A stretch of 64,000 nucleotides of DNA from assembly GCA_008933995.1 (NCBI GenBank), contig WARS01000016.1, forward strand, positions 16,868,886 to 16,932,885, given 5' to 3'. Shown here piece after piece: positions 23,715 through 36,400 of this stretch. Within the stretch, counting starts at the first letter, position 1, and each line of letters begins with the position of its first letter. The translations under genes were made by a program, and so were the position numbers. Source of the DNA: Datnioides undecimradiatus (lineage: Eukaryota; Chordata; Actinopteri; Lobotiformes; Datnioididae). The notes below the pieces were generated by a model, which saw nothing but the letters and a program-made list of their open reading frames with translations, did not search any database and was not told where the DNA came from.

Positions 23715-24583
23715 TTATTTTACAGTTCCAAACACCTTCTCAAAACTCTGTTGGTCCACTATCCGTCCAAAAAGCGTGGAGAAATAAAATGTCTGTGGAC
23801 TGTTGTATCTCTTTAGTTTCAGTATTGTCTCATTAACAGCATCCCCTGTATCCCCGATAGTCATAAGATCTGACACAGGCAGGTATATGTCCTTACGCCT
23901 ACCCCAGAATGTGAGGTGGGACAATTTTAGTGTGGTTTGGGATTCATTCAGGTACATCATCCCCACAACCCTCCTGAAGAAGTGACTGGCGGTGTACAGC
24001 ATGACACCAGCAAACAGCGCTATTCCAGTTGTGTAGCTGACAAGAAAGAAGGGAACGTGTCCTTGGTAGTAGAGGACAAATACTGGAGGCAAGATGACCA
24101 CTGTGATTGCAGTTTGGAGCAGTTTGAGCCTGGACACAGCTCTGAGGAGCTTGATGTGAGGCAGGGTGTAAATCATAGTGTACTTCTCTGTGGACAAGTC
24201 CGAGTACCTGACCACAGCTGAGATTTTAGGTACAAGGGGTCCATGGAGGCTCTGCTGGATGGGTGTCTGACCTGGTGAATGAGGATGCACCCCAGAGGGT
24301 ATTCGACCTGTAAGTAGGCATGATCCTCTGGTACAGGACAGGATTTGGGGGGTTAACCTCCGCAGCAGCACCGACCTGATCTGAAAAAACATAGTAATGA
24401 AGATGATCGAGCGAACACTTAACAGCTACTATGCAAGTATAAATAAAACAAATTAGAGAGACACCACTCTGTCACACAAGGTTAGAGGGCAGTTAGCTTA
24501 TGAGGCTAATAAATCAACTTTCACGTGATCACTGAGCTCTAGTAAAACAGAGAAAGAGTTTGAGAAAGAGCGAGGCTCACCAT
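23715..24583 (-). CDS. tmem186: Transmembrane protein 186
   Basis: TMEM186 is an inner-membrane protein of mitochondria that acts in the MCIA complex, which helps assemble respiratory complex I. The coding parts are the ATG at 24581-24583 and the exon 24380-23715, giving 222 residues (human is about 213). Two membrane segments are visible at about residues 88-106 (LLQTAITVVILPPVFVLYY) and 111-132. Family hallmarks are SRLKLLQTA, FRRVVGMMYLNES and LTFWGRRKD, followed by a C-terminal TFYFSTLFGRIVD region. The N-terminus is Arg-rich without acids, suiting a mitochondrial presequence. An apparent ATG at 24390-24392 lies inside the polypyrimidine-CAG splice acceptor (TTTTTTCAG|ATCAGG). The upstream ATG|GTGAGC donor is in frame and is the better start, so the start codon forms the last three bases of exon 1. 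It is divergent from gde1. Confidence 0.93.
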
Positions 24584-25226
24584 GACCGGTGAAAGACTAA
24601 ATATAAGAAACGAGAATCTTATTTTTAAAGAGGAGGAACATAGCAACACTTCCACAGATTAGCTTACACAGCCATGGTTATCATGACTCACGCACTATGA
24701 CCCGGATGTAGTCACCAACGTCACCCGTTTTTTTACGTTTTGTTTGTTCGCGTGCCCCCTTGCGGAAAAGTTGTAAATGATCATTTTATAGTCGTTTATT
24801 TGAGATTATGTTTATATTTTTAAAAATATCACTTGAACCTAAGCTTGTCAATTTAGCTGTGAAATATTTCGGTATGCGGAAACGACCCGTAACTTAGGGC
24901 AGAGCTGTCACATCCGCCATGAAGAGGACCTGAAACACAGACGCTGAGTGTTCTTATTTTTTGCGTGTTAAATGTCAAGTCCCACGTTTCCCGCTTTCTC
25001 TTGTCTTAGAGGTTTTAACTATTGGTTTCAGGAACTAGTGTCATCACTTTGCTTGGCTGAACATGACTTTATTTGAGTTACGGCGTTTGAAGACAGTGAA
25101 CTTAGTACGAGTGGCTAACGTAAGCTAACGTTAGCGAACGGAAACTGACAGTCTGCGGCGCTACCAGGTGCGGTCGTTACTCTGGGGTCTGTCATACTCT
25201 CAAGTCAGAAAGACAGAGGGGAGACA
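24584..25226. promoter_or_regulatory. Shared divergent promoter tmem186 / gde1
   Basis: About 640 bp separates the two start codons, which point away from each other. The stretch lacks a TATA box and has CpGs. It includes an ETS-type CCGGATG word near 24712, TGACG half-sites (as CGTCA) at about 24718-24725, a YY1-like CCGCCATG near 24915, and a perfect 12-bp palindrome GCTAACGTTAGC at 25124-25135 beside another GCTAACG (25114-25120). The tmem186 exon 1 would lie left of about 24720 and the gde1 5' UTR right of about 24900. Confidence 0.6.
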
Positions 25227-28200
25227 ATGCTGCAGCTCGGAGATGAAGTGGTCTTGTACTCGGTCGTATTCGCCGTGGTCCTGTTGGGGACTCGAAGCCC
25301 ACTCTGGACAGTCGCCCTCACCGCCTCCCTCTACCTCTTTATGGTCATGTTCCGGTTCCCCCAGGTACCCACCAGCCGGGCCAAGCAGGTGCTGCATCCA
25401 GCCAAGGGCGCGGCAGGCTCCGGCAAGGTATCAGTGATCGCTCACCGTGGCGGTGGGCACGACGCACCGGAGAACACAATAGCAGCCATCCAGGAGGTGA
25501 GAGGAGGTCCATATTAAACCATGGTTATTGGTTAGTCTTCTCAATCACAGCGTGGGTTAACAGTGGTCAGAAAATGAACACCACTACTGTAATATGAAAT
25601 ATGTCATATTTAGCAACACTGAAATATATAATCCCATAGTTGTTTAAGTTGTAAGGGAGTGGAATATGTACCGTTAAGGGGGAAGTGAATATCAGGGGAT
25701 GAGTATAAATCTCTACCTCAGGACATTATGTCTCTTTCAGCCACTGGTAAGTATTATTCAGCAGTTCAGCTGCACACACTGAACCATAGTAACCACAGCA
25801 GGCCAGCAGTGTACAGCATGTGACTTAAGATTGTGAGAACCTTGTACACCACATAGCCCCTACGCCTCAATAGATACTGTATGTTTATGGCAGACGCTTG
25901 TTTGATAACATTATACAAGCAATGTGTACTAAAAAGAGCATTTTGAATTTGAAAAACCTGTCAGCAATTAAAATCCTGCATTTTTTGGGCATTTTGATAT
26001 TGCAAATTCTTGTTATTTATTGGCCACCACTTTTTTGGCCATGACCAGAAACAAACTCTCCTGAAATACTTTATAAATACTTATTCATGTGCCCTGCATT
26101 AGGCAAGTAAGAATGGGGCGACAGGTGTGGAATTGGACCTGGAGTTCTCAGCAGATGGCGTCCCAATTCTGATGCACGATGACACTGTGGACCGGACCAC
26201 AAATGGGTCAGGACCACTCAACCAGCTGAAAGTATCTGAGCTGGGTAAACTGGATGCAGCTGCTAAACATCGCCTCAGGTAAGAATAAAGAATATGCTGT
26301 AGCTTGGAGTGCACATGCAAGCTCGCAGACACTTTGGGGACAGAGATTGTTTTCTTTTTTTGTCTTTTATCGGAGTTGGTACTTTCGATTTAGGATGCTT
26401 CAGGGCTTTGCTGCTTGATACAGTAGCATGTTTTAAAGTGAGGTTACAGCTTGGGGTGTTTTTTCTCTCAAGCTTATTTTTTCACATCAACATGGCACGT
26501 ATTATCTGACAGCATTACTCAGCCTATGGAACATAAACAGACCTTGACATATCAAACACATTGAATATAATTAAATTGAATTTCTGCAAAAAAAATACTA
26601 TTTTAAGGGGGCTTCACACAGCAAGTTGCTCTTTACACTTTATATTGTTTACATGTCAGATCTGTATTTGATAGAGCACATGCAATTTAGTTGATGTACT
26701 ATCAAATGCTTAATGACTGGATAGTTAATCGTCAGGTCATTGTTAACATCTTTATTCAGTAATACTGTCATTGTTAGCATCTATAATCAGTACTACTGTT
26801 GGAATTACATTTTTAAGCAAGCTTTGTAGTATGATTGGAGGAACTGATGAATCAGTGAGTACTCTGTGTTGGTGGTGTAGTAGTGCTTCTTTGCACCTCA
26901 GGAGTCAGTTGTTAGATTGTGATGAATGTCCACAGTAACAACCCGCTTGACGTCTACCAAATCAGACATTAATCTGAACATTATTTGCTGGAAGTGTTGA
27001 ATAATGTGGACTGTGTTATCTTTTATTACTGTGTGTCTTGTGTTTGTTGCATCTTGGTGATATAGTGAGCCTTTATCTGCAGGTCAGACTATCTTTCTGA
27101 TTTCACTGTTTCAGACACACTCTTTGAAGTAAAATTGCATGATACAGAATATAGTGTTCAGGTGCAACTGCTGAAGATCTTGAACTGATCGTTTACAGTC
27201 TAATGGGGAGTTGTTGATAATGATAATCTTTGCGTTGGGATACCAGTGGACCTCAAGACATTTGTAAGGAAACACTAAAAGGAGATGTTAAAAATAGAAC
27301 ACAAAAAAGCCATTTTTATAATCAGTCCAGACGGGAGAGAGGCCAGTTGCTATTAATACGCAGGCAGGCTGTTGGTTATACCTGTGAGACAAATAACCCA
27401 GGCGGTTTCTAAAAACAGCTCGCTTCAGAACAAACAAAACAAGACAAAAAAAGAACAGTCCCTCAAAGACAGGAAGCTGAGATGCAACTGGTAGAGACAC
27501 AAACATCATCTACAACATTGCTACCACCAGACTGAGACTAAGTTTAACAATGAAACAGAAAATGTCATTTTCTTAATTACCCACATAACAAAACCCCATT
27601 AGGATAATTTGTTACCACTAAAATGATTGTTTCAGGATTCATATGTAATATCCGAGCATCAATATTCTGACAATAAAAGTCCCAGAATAATAATATAAAC
27701 TATACATAACTATAAGCTTTAAAAATGTATGCAATCAGTTACTAGTGTGTAGACAGCCAGACAGCAGTGGAAACAGCTTGCCTCACACCTTTGAGTCATG
27801 TAAATACTTGAGAACAATCTAATTTGACTTGATTTTTGGTGCTCATTATGCTGAGGTACTTGTAATGATAATTACAGAGGCAAAGACGATGGATGGCACT
27901 GAAACAGTTTGTGTCCTTCATCACCAGGGACAAGTTTGCTGGAGAGAAGATCCCAACACTAGAGGAGGCGGTGGAGGAGTGCATCAAACTGCAGCTCACC
28001 ATCTACTTTGATGTCAAAGGCCATCCAGATGAGGTGCAGCCAACAAAACAAACAAACAAAACCAGTTCTGATTATGCGCAGCCTGTCTTTTATGCTTGTT
28101 GATTTAATTGATCTGCACCCAGTAAATATTGCATTACGAAGAGGACATGATGTTGTGATTATAACAGAACAGTACAAAATGATCACAGAGTATCACTTAA

Positions 28201-30290
28201 TAGGGACTTCATAGGGTTGTTTAAATGTTTTGGGGTTGTTTGTTTTTGTTAAAACAACCAAAAAATTCAATAATTTATCAAGTGTTTTCACATGACTTTT
28301 ACTCATTGTTCAGGGTTTTTCCTTTAGTTTTGTGTGACCTCTAAAGGCCGTAGTGCGTCATTTCTCTCTCACTGAGGAATAATTTGTAGACAATATTCCT
28401 CTGCTGTACAGTCTGACACAAGTTAACTTAAAGGTGTGCAAAACAGTCCAAGATATAAGTTTTGGCTCTGGTAAATTGTGAAAAACATAAATAAAACATT
28501 GGTAGATTTATTAATCATCATAACAATAAACATAATAACACATTACCAACACTGAGGTGCACCTTAAGGTACCCACAACACTTCACAGTCTGTACTGTTC
28601 TTTGTATTGTGTCACCACTAGGTGTTTCTTGTGGGTTTGTGTTGAAACAACAGACGTTTTACATAGTTTACATAGTTTTACATAGTTTTACAAAGTGGTC
28701 TAATGCAGCTGGTTGAAGAAGGAAATCGTTTACTCAATGTATTCTTCTTATAAATGTAATTCTGTGTAACACAAAGGTAAACTGAAGGTTGCACCAGTGT
28801 CCTTTGAACCACGTGATGACTGGGTTCTTGCTCAGCACATTTTTAGACGACTAAGGAATGCTGCAGTGGTGATTGTTGTTTCAGGCTTTAGGCTTTCTTC
28901 TTGAGTTCAGGCCCCACAACAGTGTGTCTCCATATACACAGCTGTTGGTTAGCACCACGTGGTTGGACAGGAACACACAGTGATATAAAGCTTGTTACAA
29001 TCTCTAACCAGGTGATGACTCCACAATAACCAAATGTCTTCTCCTCCCCTCCCAGGCAGCTGCAGCTCTTAAAAAACTGTACAGAAAACATCCAGTCCTC
29101 TACAACAGCAGCATCGTCTGCTCCTTCGAGCCCAAAGTCATTTACAGGGTGAGGGGCACTGATGTTTGTTACTCTGTTGGCAAGTAGACAATTTTGCGAT
29201 GCTTGATTGTCAAACTGCAGTGGAACAAAATGTGACAGGGAAAAAAAACAAGACAGAGGTGCAATTTTGATAAGTTTGAGTTACATCCCTCCTTTGTTGC
29301 TCGTATATATTAAGCTGAATTTCCATGTTACCATTGATTGAGGTGATGCTGTTACAGATGAGTTTGCATGTCTGCATACTCCCAGTACTCCCTACTGAAG
29401 GCTCTGACTCAACAACTCTGGTACACCAACAATGTTAGCTAAACGAGCTCAGAGAACCTGACCTGACCCAGTAAAAGACAGACTTTCTGGGTGTTCTGGA
29501 GGAAAGTAACACTTTTTACATTTTATTTATTATTATACAGTGATGTTATTGTTACATAGTATCATACAGCATTCAGTAGTTACTGAATTTAAAGGTCATT
29601 TTGAGATAAGCATCCTATGTGAAGCTGGTTTAAATACATACCAATACTGTTGAAATATTTGCTCACATGCCTGTCATGTATATTATTGCTGCTGTATCTA
29701 TCACATTGCTGACATTCACCATTACTCCATCTCTGTCTTTCCACCCAGATGAGACAGAGTGACCCAGAAGTGGTCACAGCATTGACCCATCGGCCGTGGA
29801 GCCTGAGTCGGTTTGGAGATGGTGCACCGCGTTTCTCGTCACTGTGGAAACACCATTGGGAAACACTTATGGACATCGCTTTGGACTGGGCGCATCATCA
29901 TGTATTATGGAAGCTATGTGGCATCTCGGCCTTCCTCATACAAAAGAACTTTGTCTCACTGTGAGTATCTGCAGCTGAGACCAACACTTACATTCAAACC
30001 TGTACCACGCATATTTAATATGATTTTGAATTTCATGTTGGAGCCATTAAAGGCCAAGGACAACAGTGAAATGTAGTTCTTTTAGCAATCCTAATCATTT
30101 TGTTAACACCAGACAATAAGTGTGTCTGTGTTCTGTCTGCAGGGACTACATCCAGTACTGGGCCCAGAGAGGAGTGGAGGTCGTAGCCTGGACAGTCAAC
30201 ACAAAAGTGGAGAAAGAGTATTACCAGGAGCTGCTGCAAGTTAACTACATCACAGACAGCCTTGTGGAGGACTGTGAACCCCATTACTGA
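25227..30290 (+). CDS. gde1: Glycerophosphodiester phosphodiesterase 1
   Basis: GDE1 hydrolyses glycerophosphodiesters such as glycerophosphoinositol and takes part in N-acylethanolamine release. It is an integral membrane glycoprotein. Six coding exons, 25227-25496, 26103-26278, 27928-28033, 29056-29148, 29749-29960 and 30143-30290, stay in frame and give 334 residues (human 331). The N-terminus has hydrophobic segments between residues 8 and 45. The GDPD catalytic set is complete: HRGG at 73-76 with PENT at 81-84, the metal-binding E100-x-D102 in GVELDLEF, and H115-D116 in LMHDD. Later family blocks are TIYFDVKGH, ALTHRPWSLSRFGDG, ISAFLIQKNFVS and WTVNT, ending VEDCEPHY. Introns 1-5 contain nothing recognisable; intron 2 (1.65 kb) is the largest. 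The ATG context (GACAATGC) is acceptable and matches the expected family length. Confidence 0.96.
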
Positions 30291-30445
30291 GAGGCACATG
30301 AACCCAGCACACAATGTGTTCACACACATATGCATAAAAGGTTAAACACATATGAAAGGAACATTTCACTGTCTGCTCATCATCCATAATGTGGCATCAG
30401 GTTAGAGAACATATGCCACACTTTTATTCCCCATGCACACTTTCA

Positions 30446-30447
<2 letters not shown>

Positions 30448-30499
<52 letters not shown>

Positions 30500-30518
30500 T
30501 ACGTGTGTGTGTGTATGT
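30448..30518. repeat. Alternating purine-pyrimidine tract, (TG)n(CG)n(TG)n
   Basis: Seventy-one bases alternate pyrimidine and purine without a break: a long (TG)n, then GCGCGCGCACGTACGT, then (GT)n. This is the classic sequence type that can adopt left-handed Z-DNA. It lies 158 bp beyond the gde1 stop, probably in the 3' UTR. Confidence 0.9.
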
Positions 30519-30600
30519 TCATTTGACAACACTGGGTGCCATACAAGAGGCCAAGCATCAGACATGAGACAATTGACATACCGTTACAGACATTCTGGTC

Positions 30601-30624
30601 GTGTGTGTGTGTGTGTGTGTGTGT
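30601..30624. repeat. (GT)12 microsatellite
   Basis: Twelve GT units, about 80 bp after the longer tract. Confidence 0.95.
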
Positions 30625-32394
30625 AATAGACTTTAATCAAACGTACTGTATCAACCACTCAGGACTGCAATGATGATTTTTTTTTTTTTTTTAAGTATTG
30701 TCTTTTAATACCTATGAGGTGCGACAGTGCCTCTGCTTTTTACTCAGTAAGGGTCAATTAGTCCAAAGGCAACTACCTAGAAATAATTCTTTCCACTCAT
30801 GTTCAACATAACGTGTTTGACTTACAAATAGTGAGTAATAGCACAGTCCATGGCCAGTTTATATTGTACATACACCATACAATATTATTATTATACATTT
30901 AAATACACTATTTAAGAAAGAATGTGCCGTCTTTGTTTGTCAAATCAGTCTCATGTAACCACAGACTCGTACCCTATATTCTCCTGTTTAGCTACAAGAT
31001 GGGGAATTAAAATTACTCTCAAGTACAATTTAGCACGTATAGTAATGTATATGGAAACACATTAAGGGACGATGCGCTGCATTGCAGACTGTGAAACACA
31101 CGACAGACCATTCTTACTGAAGAAAAAAACAAATTACATCTCTGTTGCATTTAGGTGTGAAAGAAAGAACTGGAAAACAATACATGCAGGCATTATTAAA
31201 GTCAGCCACATCTGTGTTTGACAAGTTAAATGTCCTGTTAAAGAGGTTTTCAGACCTGATAGTGCTCTGAAAGAAGTAAAAAAGAAACCAGCACTTCTTT
31301 TGTTTGATGCTATTTTTCCCCAGAATCAATCTCATGTGCATTTCATCAGTGCTTAATTACATGCAAAATGACTTGCCAATTTTAAAATGATCTGATATGA
31401 TTTGTGATTTAACAAATGTTAACTTTGATGTGTTGGTTTTAATCTGGAATAAATTTATTGTGATGATAGGATTTCATATGACTGAATATGTTTTTGAGGT
31501 GATGCAGAGTGGAATCGTTTGCAATCAGATAGTTTCCCAGAAATTGAGACAATTAAGACCTGGGGACCTGAGGGTTTTTTCTCCTGCAGCTATGCCCAGT
31601 GTAGGACTGAAATCACTCAGTCAATCAAAACTAATGGCCTTAGCAGCACTCATTAATATACTGTCCCAGACACAAACATTCTCAGCCTTATGTATTCTCA
31701 TTGAAACATGAAATGTGTTCTACCTTCTTTTAGTTTACTGAGAAAGTACTGAATGAATCAAGCTGCCTTGTTTTATATTAAACATGCATTAGCTGTATGA
31801 AAGTACAGGGCAGTGCGACAGCAGATAAATGTGTCTTCTACAATACAAAGTTATCCTTGTTTGACCGAGCTTTGGCCTCTGCTGTTAATGCTAAGCCTGT
31901 GTAGTGTGGACTGTTGATGATTAGCCTCTTGGCCTGAAGTCTCAGGTGATTGACCCACATTATACAGATGAATGGGGGGTGAGTGGGAGGCGTGGTGTTA
32001 AATATCACCCTGGGTAAGTCTGTCTGAGCCGCCTCTTGTCCTCTTGATCTTCAGTTATCACTTAATCGGACTGCCGTTGAGGTGATTTTTCACCTGAAAG
32101 ACAGGTTACCTGTGATACCTCTCTAGTATGTCTAAGACAAAGGTAAAGCTAAGGGAAATACACCCTTGCAATGTTGGAATGTTATATCAAATAGCCAGCA
32201 CCTGGAGGTGAAATATTTTTTTAAAAAAATAAAATATATAACAACATATTATCTTCATCAGACTCTCTTAGTTATTATTTATAACGAAACTGGGTTTAAA
32301 GCAAATATATCAACCACAGCTGTAGTCACTTATATTTCAAGCTTTATTCATCACTATCAGCACGTTTGTCAATCTGCTCCTGTACTTTAATAGG

Positions 32395-33483
32395 TGAAAG
32401 GTGATCGCACCCGCTCCTCCTCCCAACACCCTGTCTGAGGGGCGTGCTGTAACGTCACTGAGGGGGGTTGCCCAGCTCCGTAAAGCAGTCTGACCAGACA
32501 GAAACAGAAACAGCAACAGCGGAAATGAAGAGAGTCCAACTTCAAAGTAAAGCCGAGATTGTGCAGAACATTAAAAAACACAACTTTTAATTAAAATACC
32601 AAAATGACAAATCTAATAAAATTTAGAAATGTACATTACACACCGAAAATGCATCCATTCAAACGAAAATGTGCACTGTATTTGCAATCACGATGTCAAA
32701 TAAGATGTAAATTAAACTTATTCTGTTTTGTTCGGTTGTTGCTGATGTTTTGTGGGGGGGGTGTTTTTGTGCATTTTTATTACATCACGATCCGGTGATT
32801 TCATGTAACATCTGTTATCAAACCCCTCCATTCAAGCAGGAAATAGGCTCGTCCTTAACTCGTTTTTATTTTGAAAATTCAGACCGGAACACTGGCGCAC
32901 AGCATTCGCACTGGCTTGACGCTTTACCCAGCATGGTTGCTTTCCGTCCTGATGAAAATATCAAAGTGTGCAGTGTCCTTGTTCTCTGTCAGTCAGTGGA
33001 GATATTGCGGTCAGTCTCAGAGCACCAGTGGAGCACAGAGGGCAGAGTGTCCGGCCTGGAGTGTCACTGTCCTCGGGCGTCAGGAACCACAGTGTCCCTC
33101 CTCTGACTGACTGATCCCCGGCATGTGGAGCCGCTTTCTCCTTGGATGACCTACACGCAACCTCTCGCAGGAGCAACGGGCGTCGGTTCATTACAGCTGA
33201 ACACCTGCTGGTTAGGAGGAGCAGCGGTGTCCGTATTAATATACAGCGGGCAACAAGTCAGCGCGAGTCTCTTCCAGGCTTCAGGCCGACTCTGGAGCAG
33301 CTGACCTGGACAACTAAATACGACGCTACATTTTTTTTCTTTGCATCGTGGCTGCGTCAGGAGGAGCGGACACAGGACTGGAAGTTGAAGAGTTGACAGT
33401 CAGTGATTGCATCTGATAATTAACGAGATAGACAACCTTTAAGAAGTGACACCACAGAATTTCTGGAGGTTATTGGCGTTCAC
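32395..33483 (+). promoter_or_regulatory. mcrip2: mcrip2 promoter and 5' UTR region
   Basis: GC content and CpG frequency rise here relative to the flanks. A C-rich box (CCCGCTCCTCCTCCC) lies near 32410 and a CRE-type half-site (ACGTCA in TAACGTCACTG) near 32450. A second CpG-rich part covers 33110-33400. The ATG of mcrip2 follows at 33484. I cannot place the transcription start precisely. Confidence 0.45.
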
Positions 33484-36400
33484 ATGATGTACACAATCAC
33501 CAGAGGTCCCAGCAAACTTGTTACACAACGGAGGACAGGTTAGTGAATGGATCTGCTGTTCAAAGCATGATGCAATGCAACATCAGATCGCCTTTGTGCA
33601 AAGAAAGGGAAAGTTTCGGGTTATTACAACAGCTAAAGTGGTGGAGTGTTTGCAAGCACGGCGCATACAGGTGAACTGTGCTGAGCGTTGATGGTTTTTA
33701 ACTCTGGGTTGTTTCTCTTAAAGGTCCAACACAACAAATCGAGAGCAAATTCAGCGACTTGAAGCTCAAGCCGACGTCTTGGCTCTCATCGAGGTGAGCA
33801 GCAACCCGAAGTCTTGTTTTTGGTGTAGTTGTTGTGAGATAATTTATGCGGGCCGTTTGAGCGGCGTGGGCCCAAAATACTCCTGCACGTGCGTCGTGAG
33901 AACGATCATGTAACACATTGCTGTGACTTGGGTAACGTCGGTGAACCCATTATCGGACGCAGATTCTCGCAGTTTCTTTGCCCCCGGCACGGTCCATCAC
34001 CGCGAGACCTAGCGCGAGGGAGCTGACTGGTTCCCTAAATGTTACCGTGCATTAAGGGTTCGTTACTTTGAACCTCACCTGTCCTGCTGCGACTTCTCAA
34101 GCAGCAAGGGTCCTGCGCTTCCTTCAGGTACAGCTCGGAAATACTACGATCACTGAGATACTGTTCAAAGATAGACCTAGCTAAAACCAATGAGTCATTA
34201 CAAGGGCTCTACCTGGTTCAAATAAGTGAGATGAATTTGTTCACCTCTCCCTGTAAATGCAATTATAGTGTCACAGCACTGCAAAGTAGGATGTCTTTCA
34301 GAGCTGTGTAAGGATGCAACAGTATCTTTAGGTGCACGTTATAAAATGGCAACACTATCTTTTTCTTGGGAGTTGTTGGAAAAACGCAGTGAATAGAGAA
34401 AAACAACTTTAATATTTAATAATACATTCAGAAAGAAAAAAGCTAGCTTAATTGGTCTAAAAGCCTAAGACACAGCTTGTATCCCAACGTATCTCCACAT
34501 GGTGTTATGTAAACATGTTGCACATTTACATGCCTGTCAGTCAAAAAAAGTTAACTGGCCATCTCTGTGAGAGTTAACTCGCGGTGTTTTGTTGCAAGCC
34601 TTCCCAAGCTCACAAGCTGATATTCTTTAATGAACTCTGTCTGATCTCTCTAGCTCTCCGCCCCCAAAGATAGTGTTCAATCGTCTGAACGGGAAGCGCT
34701 ACCACGGTGCAGCCACACAGAAGAGCGTGAGCCCAGCAGAGGGATTCACCCCTGCACATGAAGAGAACGTCAGATTTGTGTATGAAGGTGAGAGTCGCAG
34801 GATCAATACACGGATGGATGTGGGTCACAGTGCCAAGGTCAGACCCTGGCTGACCCTGAAGCTGCTAGAGATTGTAGATCCCTCTCTCGGGCTTACAAGG
34901 TCGAAGGTTGTGAGGATGGAAGCTGGAACATTGAAGCGAGCAGATAATCTCTGGCTTTCTCTTGTTTTTGTGTACAGCATATTGCCTCCTGGTAGGGCAG
35001 CTTCACTACAGCTGATTGGTTGACTCATTTCCAAAGTGACAAAAATAAAAAATGCCTGACTGAATACTTTTGATTTTTGATTAGGCCGTAAAACATTAGT
35101 CCATCATGTGATTAGTCGATCAATTATTCAGTCATTTTTCATGAAAAATTCCAATTATTTGCAGGTTGCAGCTGTTTAAATGTGAGGATTTGTCACTGCT
35201 CTTGGTCATGTGTGATATGTGTGAGGTTTGACTTTTGGTCCAATAAGATTTGCCTTCGCTCTCTAGGCATTGTTTCACTCCATCTTCTTTGGCAGACAAA
35301 ATATTAATCAATTAATAGAAAAAATAATCGGCAGTTGCAGCCCCGTTTTCACTTGTCAGCAGCAATACTTCACTTTCCCACCAATTTTTATGTTTATAAC
35401 TTAAAACAGAGCGTGTGCTTTAGGTGAAGCGGTTTGGAAAATAGGGTATGGCTAGGAGCACTTTATACTGAGGTTTTTCTCGTGTATGCTTTTGATTAAA
35501 CCATTTGTTAGACAATCATTAATGAGCAGTTAATCCCAGTCTTGTTTCGCATTAATTCCTCGGTAACTGCTCAGTGCTGTGCTGCAAATTCTAATACAGT
35601 GTAAACATGTCTTGCTGCAGATTTCAAACCGTTCAGCCACATATCAGCTGGTCAGTCAGTGAAACCTAGCAATGACTAAGGGCTGGGCACCCTGTCTTAC
35701 AGTTTAACCAACATGCCTCACTGCTGGCCCTGGTGGAAATGAATGACTAGCAAAGCTGAATTGGCATGAACCATCTTATCTGTGTTACTGTTGGATGGCT
35801 GCCAGCAAAAGAGCGCTCGGTGGCGTCCTTTTGTGACCGTAACGGCCAGTCAGGAAAGAGGGCCTCGCTCTTCTCTGCTGCTCGCACCTAAAGAAAATCC
35901 GCTGGCACAGTCCGTCGAGTTGTATTAAGATGGAAAAAAACGTGATGGGTCTCAGTCCAGCCGAATATGTTCACCATGACGTGAGCTGAAAAGATGATTA
36001 ACATCGCCTCAAAACACGCTTGGATGGCATTTAACTCACCCATGCAACTGCTTCATGTGTTCTTTATGTTTGACATTCACACATTAGTTTAAGTCATACA
36101 GGCTGCACAAACTGTAAGTAAATCATGTTCAAAACCTTGAGGCTTATCTGGGGTTGAGGCTGGGAAAACCTTCACCCGCAGCAGATAAAACACACACCGC
36201 AGACCAGTCCAGCCCTCACAGGCTGGTATGTTTGAGTGTCAGGGCTGAGATCAGAAACTAGCAAAGAAAATGTGGTAAAGGATTAAAATCAAGATTCCTG
36301 TTGATGCTTTTAAGTTCATTCATTATGTGTGTGTTTGCTTGCAGCATGGCAGGAGGTGGAGCAGAAGCTGGGGGACGTGGACGGCGGGGAGTCAACTGAC

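Larger units (their letters stand above)
30291..32394 (+). other. gde1 3' UTR and intergenic sequence
   Basis: It contains microsatellites at 30448-30518 and 30601-30624 and a T-tract at 30679-30692. An AATAAA at 31448-31453 followed by a T/GT-rich stretch could end a 1.2-kb 3' UTR. No coding exon is seen. Confidence 0.4.

Noticed and set aside
25168..25437. Overlapping frame across gde1 exon 1 beginning with GTG
   Set aside because: No ATG, frame lacks family similarity, and it overlaps the well-supported GDE1 frame.
34673..35023. 116-codon frame at mcrip2 exon 3
   Set aside because: Its first part is the true exon 3; the remainder is read-through past the donor at 34788 into the intron.
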